A stretch of 64,000 bases of DNA, from positions 7,950 to 71,949 of the forward strand of contig CAZMEX010000009.1 of assembly GCA_964565415.1 (NCBI GenBank), written 5' to 3'. This DNA is from JAIOSM01 sp964565415. Its GTDB lineage: Bacteria > Desulfobacterota > Desulfobacteria > Desulfobacterales > Desulfobacteraceae. Within the stretch, counting starts at the first letter, position 1; the number at the start of each line of letters is the position of its first letter. The notes below the pieces were generated by a model, which did not search any database, was not told where the DNA came from, and worked only from the letters and a program-made list of their open reading frames with translations. Positions 1 to 8,705 of the stretch are shown one piece after another. A program made the position numbers and the translations under genes.

Positions 1-531
1 CGAGATAAAATGGCAGTAGGGGAAAAGTATCTAACAAAGATATGTTTTGATGAAATGACAGAGAGAGTTTATGGTACAACAAAGATATCTGTGAATTGCG
101 ATAAAGATATTAAAGAGCTTAAGGAGGGTCAGAAAGTAGATCTTCTTATCCATTCCCTTACTAAAATAGGTATCACAGCTGTAATAGATAATAGATACTT
201 TGGGATGTTATATATAAATGAAACCTATCAGACCCTGTCACCTGGAGATACTTGTACTGGTTATATCATGCGGCTTCGTGAAGATGATAAGATTGACCTG
301 ACATTAAAAAAGCCTGGGTATGGATCAGTAAAAGGCTCTTCTGAAACAATTGTAGATATTCTAAAAAAGGCGGGTGGGTTTATACCATGCCATGATAAGA
401 GCTCGCCCCAAGAGATCAAAAAAGTTTTCTCCATGAGTAAAAAAGAGTTTAAAAGAGCTGTTGGCAATCTTTTAAAAAAAGGTATTCTTGAATTAAGAAA
501 AGATGGAATCCAACTCAAGTTAAGCAGATAA
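1..531 (+). CDS. CvfB-like S1 RNA-binding protein, C-terminal part
   Basis: The reading frame is open to the left edge of the window, so this is the 3' part of a gene; the ATG at 10 is only an internal methionine. The visible 176 residues fit the C-terminal part of the CvfB/YitL family. That part has an S1-like OB-fold (a stretch ending in DDKIDLTLKKPGYG) followed by a winged-helix region (SKKEFKRAVGNLLKKGILEL). Family members are usually about 280 residues, so roughly 100 are missing. Known members bind RNA and affect expression of many genes; a specific role here cannot be read from the sequence. A lone gene at the edge, with no partner visible. Confidence 0.8.
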   Translation, partial: RDKMAVGEKYLTKICFDEMTERVYGTTKISVNCDKDIKELKEGQKVDLLIHSLTKIGITAVIDNRYFGMLYINETYQTLSPGDTCTGYIMRLREDDKIDLTLKKPGYGSVKGSSETIVDILKKAGGFIPCHDKSSPQEIKKVFSMSKKEFKRAVGNLLKKGILELRKDGIQLKLSR

Positions 532-576
532 AAAAGTTTTACTACTTAATTCATATTCAGTGCTTAGGCTTTAGAT

Positions 577-625
577 ACCATGGCTTTTTTAAATAACCTG
601 GACTAAAGACCATTGAGTCCATGGT
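577..625. repeat. Nested inverted repeat in intergenic gap
   Basis: ACCATGG (577-583) pairs with CCATGGT (619-625), and inside it GGACT (600-604) pairs with AGTCC (616-620). The gap lies between the convergent ends of the CvfB-like gene and the minus-strand radical SAM gene. It may be a weak bidirectional transcription end, but no T-run follows on either side. Confidence 0.35.
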
Positions 626-661
626 TGAAAACATTATTGTTTTTATTGGGAAATGACAGTT

Positions 662-1924
662 TTATAGCTTTTTGATTTTGCCTCCGGGAAACCCTATTCT
701 TCTATAAAATTCAGGCAGCCTTTGGAGATTATATGAAGGGCATTGCTCCAAAATTTCAAGGGTTGCCTCTTTTCTTAAAGGCCATTCAGTTTTCTTTTTT
801 GCAAAGATCACATCGTTGCTGATGTTGGCATAACATTTTTCGCCCGGAGCACAAAAATGGCTGCTTGTCTCCTTCCATATCTCTTTAATTGATTTTTCAA
901 GAATATTACCAAATGAGAGCATTGTAAAATCACAGGGGCATACATTGCCCTGGGAATCAATAAACATATAGTTGAAACCTGCACCACAACCATAATATTT
1001 TTTACTTTCAAAAAAATCATAGGCAAATACATTGGGATACCCTTTGGTTCTAGTACACATTTTCTGTATTTTAAAAATTGTATCAATGTTTTTTTGCGAC
1101 AACTTCTCTTCGGGTCTGCAAGTCAATTTTCCACTCAGGATTGGTGATGTCAGCCTCATATCATTAATTCCAATATCTTTAAAAAACTCAATAACCTTAA
1201 AAATCTCTTTTTGGTCACTGACAAGGGGTTTGTCAGGCACAAATGAGACTGCCACATAAAAACCTTCATCCTGAAATAGTCTTATGGCATTTAATGCATG
1301 ATCAAATATTCCCTCTTTTCGACGTCCCTTATCATGGATTTCAGCAGTATAATGATCAAGACTGATAACCGGGATTTTCAGCCCTGCCTGCTTAAGGCTT
1401 CTCACCCGTTCTTTTGTCAGTTTATATCCAGTGGTGAAGAAAATCGGCATGGACCTTTTATCAATGGATGCAATTATCTCTTCTAAGTCATCGCGCAGCA
1501 GAGGTTCTCCTCCGGTAAGCCCAATCACGCTGGCACCTAAGTCCTGAACTTGTGAGATAGCTTCTTTAAGTTTCTCAAGGGATAGAATATCATTTTTAGA
1601 ACGATGGGAAAACGAACAATGCCAGCAGTTACAGGGACACTTGGGAGTTATTGCAAAATTAGTCACAATTGGCCTAGGTTTACCTTTTGCCAATGAAACT
1701 ACCCCTTTTAAAAATCGGTCATAGGCCAAAGATGGATAAAATGGTGTGAATGTATTTGTATATATTTTACCATTGAGTAGAGTAAGCTTGTTTTCCTTAG
1801 AAACATAATTTAATGCAAGCTTTTGCCTGATTGACAGTTTCTTAAGCTCTCTATGCAGGCCCATTTTTAATGTAGTAATGATTTTCTCGATTCCATATAA
1901 CTGCTTTCCATTATGTTTTCTCAT
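662..1924 (-). CDS. Radical SAM/SPASM domain protein
   Basis: A 420-residue radical SAM enzyme. The CX3CX2C cluster motif is at C96, C100 and C103 (CPCNCWHC), followed by the SAM-binding GGEP segment (LTGGEPLL). The C-terminal half carries a SPASM/twitch-like cysteine set (GCGAG, then NVCPC, then a CAPGEKC segment) expected to hold a second Fe-S cluster. The ATG at 1924 has GGAG just upstream on the minus strand. The first 85 residues are a basic extension without a recognisable domain. Family members modify peptides, lipids or cofactors; no peptide substrate is visible next door. The divergent neighbour is an SRPBCC lipid-binding-type protein, a weak hint towards a small hydrophobic substrate. 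Exact substrate unknown. Confidence 0.85.
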   Translation of the reverse strand: MRKHNGKQLYGIEKIITTLKMGLHRELKKLSIRQKLALNYVSKENKLTLLNGKIYTNTFTPFYPSLAYDRFLKGVVSLAKGKPRPIVTNFAITPKCPCNCWHCSFSHRSKNDILSLEKLKEAISQVQDLGASVIGLTGGEPLLRDDLEEIIASIDKRSMPIFFTTGYKLTKERVRSLKQAGLKIPVISLDHYTAEIHDKGRRKEGIFDHALNAIRLFQDEGFYVAVSFVPDKPLVSDQKEIFKVIEFFKDIGINDMRLTSPILSGKLTCRPEEKLSQKNIDTIFKIQKMCTRTKGYPNVFAYDFFESKKYYGCGAGFNYMFIDSQGNVCPCDFTMLSFGNILEKSIKEIWKETSSHFCAPGEKCYANISNDVIFAKKKTEWPLRKEATLEILEQCPSYNLQRLPEFYRRIGFPGGKIKKL

Positions 1925-2031
1925 TAGTAGCTCCAGTTGTTAAATTCTGTCTATATCAAGCACAATAAAATATATGTACCAAAAAACTTTTGAAGATGCT
2001 ATGTTTTTATTTTCTCCGGGAGGTTGGTAAT

Positions 2032-2478
2032 ATGAATAGACAACACATTAAAATAGTGCAGATATTTAATGCCTCTGCAGACAGGGTTTTTGACATTTTA
2101 ACTGACCATGAAACTTTTGGGCAAGTAATAAATACCGATATTAAGCGGGTGGTTGATGGTCAGGATGGAAATAAAAATGGAGTTGGATCAATCCGGCGCA
2201 TAAATCTCTTTTTAGCTCCAGCCTTTGAAGAGACGGTTATTACATTCAAGCCAAATTTGCTGATGGAGTATGTGATAAGCAAAGGCAGCCCTGTTAAAAA
2301 CCATAAAGGGAAAATGGAGTTTTTTAATGAGCATGGCAAAACAAGACTTGATTACACAATTTATTTCGAGCCTCGATTCTTTTTCCCCTTTGCAGGTATG
2401 ATTTTAAAAAAAGTTATTGAACATCCCATTAGAAAAGGGTTGGAGAAACTATCCCAAAGGTTTGAAAATAGAGAGTGA
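2032..2478 (+). CDS. SRPBCC (START/polyketide cyclase-like) family protein
   Basis: About 148 residues with the SRPBCC/Bet v1-like pattern: an N-terminal strand plus helix (IVQIFNASADRVFDILTDHETF), a central GVGSIRRI strand, and a long C-terminal helix. Such folds form a deep hydrophobic pocket that binds lipids or other small hydrophobic ligands. I start at ATG 2032 because GGGAGGT lies six bases upstream; an in-frame TTG at 1990 has no such signal. The gene is divergent from the radical SAM gene across about 107 bases. Function beyond ligand binding is unknown. Confidence 0.75.
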   Translation: MNRQHIKIVQIFNASADRVFDILTDHETFGQVINTDIKRVVDGQDGNKNGVGSIRRINLFLAPAFEETVITFKPNLLMEYVISKGSPVKNHKGKMEFFNEHGKTRLDYTIYFEPRFFFPFAGMILKKVIEHPIRKGLEKLSQRFENRE

Positions 2479-2590
2479 TTGCTGATTAACTCTGCGAGAT
2501 ATCAAAACAATTTGGTATTTCACGTTTGGATGGTATTGTAATATCTCTATTATTGACATCAATTTAAACCACAGATGAATGAGGAATAGA

Positions 2591-4522
2591 ATGAAAAAAA
2601 AGCTCAAACAAGACTCTTCATGGATAAGAGATGTGATGGACAGTGAAAATATGGGTGAGCACACTGTTGGAGCCATGCGAAAAATTAAGCTTGCAAACAT
2701 TATTAATTATACTGGTATCTTTTTTTTGCTGGCTTTGGGTATGGTTGCATTGGTGCAGGGAGATATCCAGCTGGGATTTGTTGATCATTTTGTTGCACTG
2801 CTTCTTTTATTGAATGTATTATATTTGATAAGGAGTAAGAAATTTCAATCTGCCTGTTTTTTTGGTATCATAATAATTGGTGTACACTATTGTTATCTCC
2901 TGTTTAATGGGGGCGGTAATGATGCTGCTTACCTGTGGTATTTTACATTTCCTTTATTTGCCTCTTTTATCCTTGGTTCAAATAGAGGTGCTGTGGCAAC
3001 ATCAATGATGTTTATTCTTGCTATACTGTTTTTTACTGTTGAATCAGATTTGCCCTATACTGTGAATTATTCAAAGGATTTCAAAATTCAATTTATTCCT
3101 GTGTTTGTTGTTATTTTTATTTTTTCTTATACGTTTGAGTATTTTAGAGAAAAGGCAGAAAAAAAGTTAATTTCCAAAAACCTTGAATTAAACAGGACAA
3201 TAACAGAGCTGAAAGAAGCCGATACCATGCTGCGTAAAGCCCGGGAGGAGTTGGAAAAAAGGGTTCAGGAGAGAACCAGGGAGTTATTACAAGCCAATAG
3301 CGACCTCAAGTATGAAATAAAAGAGCGTGGACGCACAGAGCATGAACGTCGCATACTTGAGAGCAAACTTTTACGTTCTCAAAAAATGGAAGCTCTAGGT
3401 GTTTTAGCAGGCGGTGTTGCCCATGATTTAAATAATGTTTTGAGTGCTGCGGTGAGTTACCCTGATTTGCTTTTGATGGACTTGCCTGAAAACAGTCCCT
3501 TGAGAGAACCAATTTTGACTATACAGGAATCAGGAGAGAGAGCTGCTGCCATTGTTCAGGATTTATTGACATTGGCAAGAAGAGGGGTTGTCCTTACTGA
3601 AGTGACTAACTTAAATCAAGTCATACAAAATTTTTTTAAAGCTCCTGAATTTAAAGAGCTTCAACGTCTGTACCCCAAGGTTGCAATCAAGAGTAATTTT
3701 GAGACAGCTCTTATGAATATAATGGGTTCGCCTGTTCATCTTTTAAAAATTGTCATGAATCTGTTAGAGAATGCAGCTGAGGCAATTGCTGATGGAGGTG
3801 ATATTATTATATCAACTCACAACAGATATATTGATAAACCGATCAAGGGGTATGATTATATCAATGGGGGTGATTATGTTGTATTGTCAGTATTAGATAC
3901 TGGATCAGGTATTTCATCAGGAGATCTTGAGAGAATTTTCGAGCCCTTTTTTACAAAGAAGATAATGGGAAGAAGCGGGACGGGTTTAGGCATGGCTGTG
4001 GTGTGGGGTACAGTACAAGACCACAATGGCTATATTGATGTTACAAGCACTAAAGATAAAGGAACAGAGTTTACCCTTTACTTTCCAGCCACAAGAGATG
4101 AGACACCGCAGAATAAAAGGCAGGTGACCATTGAGAAATATATGGCAAAGGGGGAGTCAATCCTTGTAGTAGACGATATCAAAGAACAGCGCATCATTGC
4201 ATCAAAAATGTTAACAAAATTAGGTTATTCAGTTGAATCAGTATCAAGTGGTGAAAAAGCCATTGAGTATTTAAGGGAAAATACAGTAGATTTAATAGTC
4301 CTTGATATGATAATGGATCCAGGGATTGATGGACTTACAACCTATAAACAGATCCTGGAGCTGCATCCAAATCAGAAAGCAATCATCGCAAGCGGGTTTT
4401 CTGAAACAGATCGGGTCAAAGAGGTCAGAAAAATCGGCGCTGGAGCATATATTAAAAAACCATATACCCTGGAAAAAATAGGAATGGTTGTAAAAGCAGA
4501 ATTTGAGAAAAATAAGGTGTGA
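2591..4522 (+). CDS. Membrane hybrid sensor histidine kinase with C-terminal receiver
   Basis: A 643-residue hybrid kinase. Residues about 30-185 form roughly six hydrophobic membrane segments with very short loops, so it likely senses something within or near the membrane. A coiled coil (about 195-260) leads to a HisKA domain with phospho-acceptor H278 (VAHDLNN), a HATPase_c domain (LLENAAEAI, DTGSGI, GTGLGMAVVWG) and a C-terminal receiver with D572 (LIVLDMIMD). GAGGAA upstream favours ATG 2591 over the ATG at 2579. No output regulator is encoded beside it, so phosphate probably passes to a remote protein. It ends 16 bases from the convergent siroheme protein gene. Confidence 0.9.
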   Translation: MKKKLKQDSSWIRDVMDSENMGEHTVGAMRKIKLANIINYTGIFFLLALGMVALVQGDIQLGFVDHFVALLLLLNVLYLIRSKKFQSACFFGIIIIGVHYCYLLFNGGGNDAAYLWYFTFPLFASFILGSNRGAVATSMMFILAILFFTVESDLPYTVNYSKDFKIQFIPVFVVIFIFSYTFEYFREKAEKKLISKNLELNRTITELKEADTMLRKAREELEKRVQERTRELLQANSDLKYEIKERGRTEHERRILESKLLRSQKMEALGVLAGGVAHDLNNVLSAAVSYPDLLLMDLPENSPLREPILTIQESGERAAAIVQDLLTLARRGVVLTEVTNLNQVIQNFFKAPEFKELQRLYPKVAIKSNFETALMNIMGSPVHLLKIVMNLLENAAEAIADGGDIIISTHNRYIDKPIKGYDYINGGDYVVLSVLDTGSGISSGDLERIFEPFFTKKIMGRSGTGLGMAVVWGTVQDHNGYIDVTSTKDKGTEFTLYFPATRDETPQNKRQVTIEKYMAKGESILVVDDIKEQRIIASKMLTKLGYSVESVSSGEKAIEYLRENTVDLIVLDMIMDPGIDGLTTYKQILELHPNQKAIIASGFSETDRVKEVRKIGAGAYIKKPYTLEKIGMVVKAEFEKNKV

Positions 4523-4538
4523 AACTATAAATCAATCT

Positions 4539-5330
4539 TTATTTCAAAATAATCTGATCAATTGACGAGAGAATATGGGAAAATCTCTGCCCGTTTTTTG
4601 AATTTTCTTTATAAAATTTCAGGCAGGTTTTAACAATCTGCAGCACCTGCCCATGGTTTTTAAGACCGGGTATTTCCATTGCAAGGCGCGGATGACGTCC
4701 AAGTCTTCCTCCAAGAAGAACCCTGAAACCTTTTTCTTTTTCAATGATTGTTTCAGTTGGACATGCTTTTATGCATTTTCTGCACATAAGACATTTTTCA
4801 AAATCAATTACAGGTTTATCATTATTATCCAAAAGCGAGACCGCATTTTCATTACACACTTCAACACAAGCATTGCACAACGTACAAGTCTCATCTGAAA
4901 GGCATGGAACAGCAGCCCCAATAATTCCAATATCAACAATTTGAGGTCTTGAACATGCATTGGGGCAGTCTGACAGGGTAACCTTGAATTCATGGTGGAA
5001 TTTTAAATCTCCTGGAACACTCTTCTTTAAAAAACCGAGGATATCTTCTTTTTTAACAAGCTCTTCTATATCCTTTGCAAGCTTACCACAGGGATTTGCT
5101 ATATTAGGGCAGCCTGAACTTCCAAAGCAGGTGGTGATTTCATACCCTTTTATCTGTTTTTCCATCCCGCCTTTGGATAAAAAACTTTTCTTTAATTCAT
5201 TTACATGGGTAAGCGTCACAGATGTTTTTCCCTTTTGCCCGGCATACTCTTCAACCTTTTGCCTGACTTTTTTCCTTACAAAAAATGGAACTCTCTTTAA
5301 TGCTTTGTCTGCTTCCTTTGACCATTTCAT
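4539..5330 (-). CDS. Small siroheme/[4Fe-4S] reductase-like protein with two ferredoxin clusters
   Basis: 263 residues. The first about 30 resemble the PCP_red helix module found in some ferredoxin-linked oxidoreductases. A half-size sulfite/nitrite reductase domain follows with the siroheme-coupled cluster ligands C68/C74 (CX5C) and C122/C126 (CPNAC). Two ferredoxin motifs are inserted after it: C149, C152, C155, C159 and C180, C183, C186, C190. This layout is that of small anaerobic sulfite-reductase-like proteins, about half the size of assimilatory enzymes. It overlaps the upstream ferredoxin gene by 4 bases (ATGA) and is the last gene of the hcp operon, so a role in reducing a nitrogen oxide or sulfite under nitrosative stress is likely but inferred. 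Confidence 0.85.
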   Translation of the reverse strand: MKWSKEADKALKRVPFFVRKKVRQKVEEYAGQKGKTSVTLTHVNELKKSFLSKGGMEKQIKGYEITTCFGSSGCPNIANPCGKLAKDIEELVKKEDILGFLKKSVPGDLKFHHEFKVTLSDCPNACSRPQIVDIGIIGAAVPCLSDETCTLCNACVEVCNENAVSLLDNNDKPVIDFEKCLMCRKCIKACPTETIIEKEKGFRVLLGGRLGRHPRLAMEIPGLKNHGQVLQIVKTCLKFYKENSKNGQRFSHILSSIDQIILK

Positions 5331-6061
5331 GGAAGGATTACACCCTGGGCACTTATTACTATTTTTTTAACAGGAATATCTGCTCCTGCCAGATCCATTG
5401 CCTTTTGAACTATTACAGGCATTGCTGAACAGCAGGGAACTTCCATGACAAGCACTGTTATGCTTTTAAGATTAGAGGTTTTAAAAATTTCAGCAAATTT
5501 TTCAACATATTCATCTGCATTGTCAAACTTAGGGCATCCAATCATTACCACTTTATCTTTCAGGAAATCAGCATGGAAAGTTGGATAAGCAACAGGCACA
5601 CAATCAGCAGCAATAAGAAGGTCTGCACCTTTGAGAAATGGTGCTCCAACAGGAACAAGCTTTATCTGAACAGGCCAGTGACCAAGGGTTGAATTTGTAT
5701 TGGATTTTGTCATCTGTACCATTGGTTTATTTGCACAATCACAGGCAGTCTCAGTAGTGGGGAAGGTTTGCGTTGCTGTGGATGGACATCCACAGCCACT
5801 GGTTGCAGTCTTTTCCTCTTTCTGCTTTTTTAATAATTCTTCAACAGCCTCTTCATCAAATTCATCTGCTTCTCTCTCTATAATGTGTAAGGCATCCTGG
5901 GGACAGTCACCAATGCAGGCACCAAGTCCGTCACAATATTTATCAGCAATAACCTTTGCTTTACCATCAATAATCTGAATTGCTCCTTCGGCACAGGCAA
6001 GTACACAATTACCGCATCCATCACAAAGTTCTTCATCTATTTCAATTATTTTTCTTTTCAT
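5327..6061 (-). CDS. Ferredoxin-domain protein of the hcp operon
   Basis: 244 residues starting with a ferredoxin-like domain. The first motif is complete (C13, C16, C19, C23). The second is CDGLGAC-IGDC, where leucine replaces the second cysteine (C43, C49, C53), so the second cluster may be a [3Fe-4S] or use a remote ligand. A cysteine-rich linker (CGCPS, CDCANKP) follows, then a C-terminal domain with CCSAMP near residue 220 that is common in proteins encoded with hybrid-cluster proteins in anaerobes. It likely passes electrons to Hcp or to the siroheme protein. It lies between the HD gene (13 bases away) and the siroheme gene (overlap), which supports one transcript. Confidence 0.85.
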   Translation of the reverse strand: MKRKIIEIDEELCDGCGNCVLACAEGAIQIIDGKAKVIADKYCDGLGACIGDCPQDALHIIEREADEFDEEAVEELLKKQKEEKTATSGCGCPSTATQTFPTTETACDCANKPMVQMTKSNTNSTLGHWPVQIKLVPVGAPFLKGADLLIAADCVPVAYPTFHADFLKDKVVMIGCPKFDNADEYVEKFAEIFKTSNLKSITVLVMEVPCCSAMPVIVQKAMDLAGADIPVKKIVISAQGVILP

Positions 6062-6074
6062 TTTTTTGTCTCCT

Positions 6075-6809
6075 TTATGCCTGTTCTATAAGAACCTCTT
6101 TGGCCAATTTTTTTCCGGAATCTGTCATGAGTATTCTATCCAGTTTTTTCCCAAACGCATCAGTATCAAGAGCTTTTTTCCCACCACACTCCATCATGTT
6201 GGTAATCATATCTGCATCATAGATACATTTAAAATTTAAACTTTCGTCATCACCAGGATGATGATGATGACCAATGATGTCACACACTTCATTGGTTAAC
6301 TCTTCTTTAGCCTTTAATTTTTCAAGAATCTGCCTTGCAACGGGGGGCCCCTCTTGTTCCTGGTATCTGGCAGCAGAAGAGTTATATTTCTCTTCAGCAT
6401 TTTTAATACCAATATCATGGAGATAAGCTGTGCACATAATCACAGCAAGGTTTGCCTTTTCACTTTTGCCAATTTTTTCAGCAAAACCTGCAACTTTGGC
6501 TGCATGACCCATTCTCTTGAAATCTGTGCCAAAATATCTTTTCATCTCCACGGCAACTCTATCTTTTAATAGATCTTCTCTGTTCCCTATAAACTCTTCA
6601 GGCAGTGAACCAAGGCATTCTTCAGCAAATTGACAATAGGAGGCACAGCCAAAATCCATTTTCGGGTTGACAATCTTTTTTTTGCAATTTGTACATCGTC
6701 TGGTTGAATCATCTTTGAAAAATTCCATGGGATGACCGCATTCCGGGCATTCGGTTTCAAAAATTGCATTTTCAGTCCAGTATTGGGTATCTTGTCCAGG
6801 GCATTTCAT
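6075..6809 (-). CDS. HD-domain phosphohydrolase with N-terminal zinc ribbon
   Basis: 244 residues. The N terminus carries a zinc-ribbon-like set (C21, C24, C39, C42) and two further cysteines (C55, C59). The rest is an HD domain: H102 (MGHAAKVA), H131-D132 (YLHDIG), HHHHPGDD and a final D in YDADMI, the full set of metal ligands. HD proteins hydrolyse phosphate esters, often of nucleotides; the substrate here is unknown. ATG 6809 is chosen because GGAGGTG sits four bases upstream. It lies second in the hcp operon, an arrangement I recall from other anaerobes, which suggests a signalling or housekeeping role in nitrosative stress. Confidence 0.85.
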   Translation of the reverse strand: MKCPGQDTQYWTENAIFETECPECGHPMEFFKDDSTRRCTNCKKKIVNPKMDFGCASYCQFAEECLGSLPEEFIGNREDLLKDRVAVEMKRYFGTDFKRMGHAAKVAGFAEKIGKSEKANLAVIMCTAYLHDIGIKNAEEKYNSSAARYQEQEGPPVARQILEKLKAKEELTNEVCDIIGHHHHPGDDESLNFKCIYDADMITNMMECGGKKALDTDAFGKKLDRILMTDSGKKLAKEVLIEQA

Positions 6810-6855
6810 GGGCACCTCCTTTTCCAATCCTCAGTTTCAGGCTGGATGTTCAAGG

Positions 6856-6882
6856 TTGGAGCATGACAAAACCATGCTCCAA
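6856..6882 (-). other. 10-bp perfect hairpin between hcp and the HD gene
   Basis: TTGGAGCATG (6856-6865) and CATGCTCCAA (6873-6882) form a perfect stem with a 7-base loop, 14 bases after the hcp stop codon. No T-run follows on the minus strand, so it is more likely an mRNA-processing or 3'-stabilising structure that sets hcp expression above that of the downstream genes than a full terminator. Confidence 0.5.
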
Positions 6883-6895
6883 CACAATAAACTTG

Positions 6896-8539
6896 TTATT
6901 TACCTTCCATCATTGCAGCAATATCTGTATCTGCATCTGTAATAGGTTTAATATCAAAATTTTCCACAAGAACATTAAGCACTGTTGGAGAGACAAAAGC
7001 AGGAAGTGTTGGTCCCAGTCTGATGCCTTTTATTCCAAGGTGAAGCAGCGCAAGAAGGACAATAACTGCTTTTTGCTCATACCAACCAATATCAAACGAT
7101 AATGGCAGATCATTAATGTGGTCAAGTCCAAAAACCTCTTGCAATTTAAGTGCTATAACAACAAGGGAGTAACAATCATTACATTGACCCGCATCAAGTA
7201 CTCGTGGAATTCCACCAATGTCGCCAAGGTCAAGTTTGTTGTATCTGTATTTTGCGCAACCTGCTGTGAGAATAATGGTATCTTTTGGAAGTTTTTCTGC
7301 AACTTCAGTAAAATACGCTCTTCCCTTTTGACGACCATCACATCCTGCCATAACTATGAAACGTTTAATGGCACCGGATTTCACAGCATCAACAACTTTA
7401 TCTGCAAGGGCAAGTACCTGGTTGTGGGCAAAACCGCCTACAATTTTACCGGTTTCGATTTCAGTGGGAGCAGAGCACCCTTTGGCAATTTCAATGATTT
7501 TAGAAAAATCTTTAGCTCCATCGCCTGCTCTGTCCTCAATATGAACAGCACCCGGGTAAGCTGCAACACCTGTTGTAAATAATTTATCAAGATAAGTATT
7601 TTTCTTTTTCATGGGAACAACACAGTTTGTTGTCATGAGAATAGGACCGTTAAAGGATTCAAATTCATCATTCTGATGCCACCAGGAACTACCATAGTTA
7701 CCCTTGAGGTGATCATATTTTTTAAATGCAGGGTAATAATTTGCTGGCAGCATTTCGCCGTGGGTATATACATCAACCCCTGTTCCTTCAGTCTGTTGCA
7801 ATAACTCTTCCATATCTTTCAGATCATGACCTGAAATGAGTATCCCGGGTTTTGTGCTGACACCAATATTGACTTCAGTGAGTTCAGGGTGACCATAGGC
7901 AGAGGTATTTGCTCCATCAAGTGTTGCCATGGTGGTAACACCTGTTTCACCAGCTTTTAGTACCATTGCCACCATGTCATCCACGGAAAGATCTTCCGTG
8001 GTGGATGCAAGAGCTTCAAAGAGGAAATCATAGATTTCATCTTTCTCAGCTCCAAGAACAGCAGCGTGGTCAGCATAGGCTGCAATCCCTTTGATTCCGA
8101 TAATCAACAGCTCTCTTAAGGATCGCACATCTTCATTTTCAGTTGCTAAGACTCCAACTGTTTCAGCTTTGGCAGCAAAATCATCTTCATTGTCCGAGTA
8201 CCAGGTGGCACTGTCATGAAGATCAGAATCAATTTTATCTTTCACACTATCAAACAACTCTTTTTTAACTTTTTGTGCTTTTTTAATCCATTGGATTAGG
8301 GCTTTATCATCAAAATTAGCATTGGTAATGGTGGTAAATAATGCCTGGGATACAAACAGGCCTGTGCCGGCTGGAACAGTTGCACCAGCTGCTTTGGCTT
8401 TTTTTGCAATGACACCGATTCCCTTTAGATTAAAAATTAAAAGGTCCTGGAGACCTGCAGTGCTGCCTTCCTTTCCACAAACACCTTTAACAGTACATCC
8501 TTGATTTTTTGCAGTTTCCTGACATTGAAAACAAAACAT
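6896..8539 (-). CDS. hcp: Hybrid-cluster protein (hydroxylamine reductase / NO reductase), class I
   Basis: 547 residues, the normal length. The N-terminal cluster motif is C3-X2-C6-X8-C15-X5-C21, the spacing of class I Hcp from strict anaerobes. Downstream segments hold the hybrid-cluster ligands (HGEMLP, TTNCVVP, GCDGR, AGCAKYRYNK, DAGQCNDCYS). Hcp reduces hydroxylamine in vitro and nitric oxide in vivo, protecting anaerobes from nitrosative stress in the cytoplasm. It heads a four-gene minus-strand operon with an HD protein, a ferredoxin protein and a siroheme protein. The divergent Crp/Fnr gene and the operator-like palindrome 93 bases upstream point to HcpR control. Confidence 0.97.
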   Translation of the reverse strand: MFCFQCQETAKNQGCTVKGVCGKEGSTAGLQDLLIFNLKGIGVIAKKAKAAGATVPAGTGLFVSQALFTTITNANFDDKALIQWIKKAQKVKKELFDSVKDKIDSDLHDSATWYSDNEDDFAAKAETVGVLATENEDVRSLRELLIIGIKGIAAYADHAAVLGAEKDEIYDFLFEALASTTEDLSVDDMVAMVLKAGETGVTTMATLDGANTSAYGHPELTEVNIGVSTKPGILISGHDLKDMEELLQQTEGTGVDVYTHGEMLPANYYPAFKKYDHLKGNYGSSWWHQNDEFESFNGPILMTTNCVVPMKKKNTYLDKLFTTGVAAYPGAVHIEDRAGDGAKDFSKIIEIAKGCSAPTEIETGKIVGGFAHNQVLALADKVVDAVKSGAIKRFIVMAGCDGRQKGRAYFTEVAEKLPKDTIILTAGCAKYRYNKLDLGDIGGIPRVLDAGQCNDCYSLVVIALKLQEVFGLDHINDLPLSFDIGWYEQKAVIVLLALLHLGIKGIRLGPTLPAFVSPTVLNVLVENFDIKPITDADTDIAAMMEGK

Positions 8540-8625
8540 AGTAACTTCTCCTTTTTAAGTAATGGTTGAAACTAATTAATCTTTACTTCTGGGTGTAAAC
8601 TTATTATATAAAAAAAAGTAAAACC

Positions 8626-8639
8626 TTGATCTGGGTCAA
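8626..8639. promoter_or_regulatory. HcpR/Fnr-type operator between hcp and its regulator
   Basis: TTGAT-CTGG-GTCAA is a 5-4-5 palindrome with one mismatch (TTGAT against GTCAA). Published reconstructions of the HcpR regulon in deltaproteobacteria give TTGAC-N4-GTCAA-like sites. Its centre is 93 bases from the hcp start and about 73 from the divergent regulator start, so one site could serve both genes. Confidence 0.75.
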
Positions 8640-8705
8640 GTAAGTGAATATTTTTTAATTTTTTTTGAAAATTTAAAATAAATCTGTAGACAGGAAGAAT
8701 TATAC

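Noticed and set aside
261..518. 85-codon minus-strand ORF opposite the CvfB-like gene, as an example of many antisense frames
   Set aside because: It is a shadow of a coding frame that has clear family similarity on the other strand.
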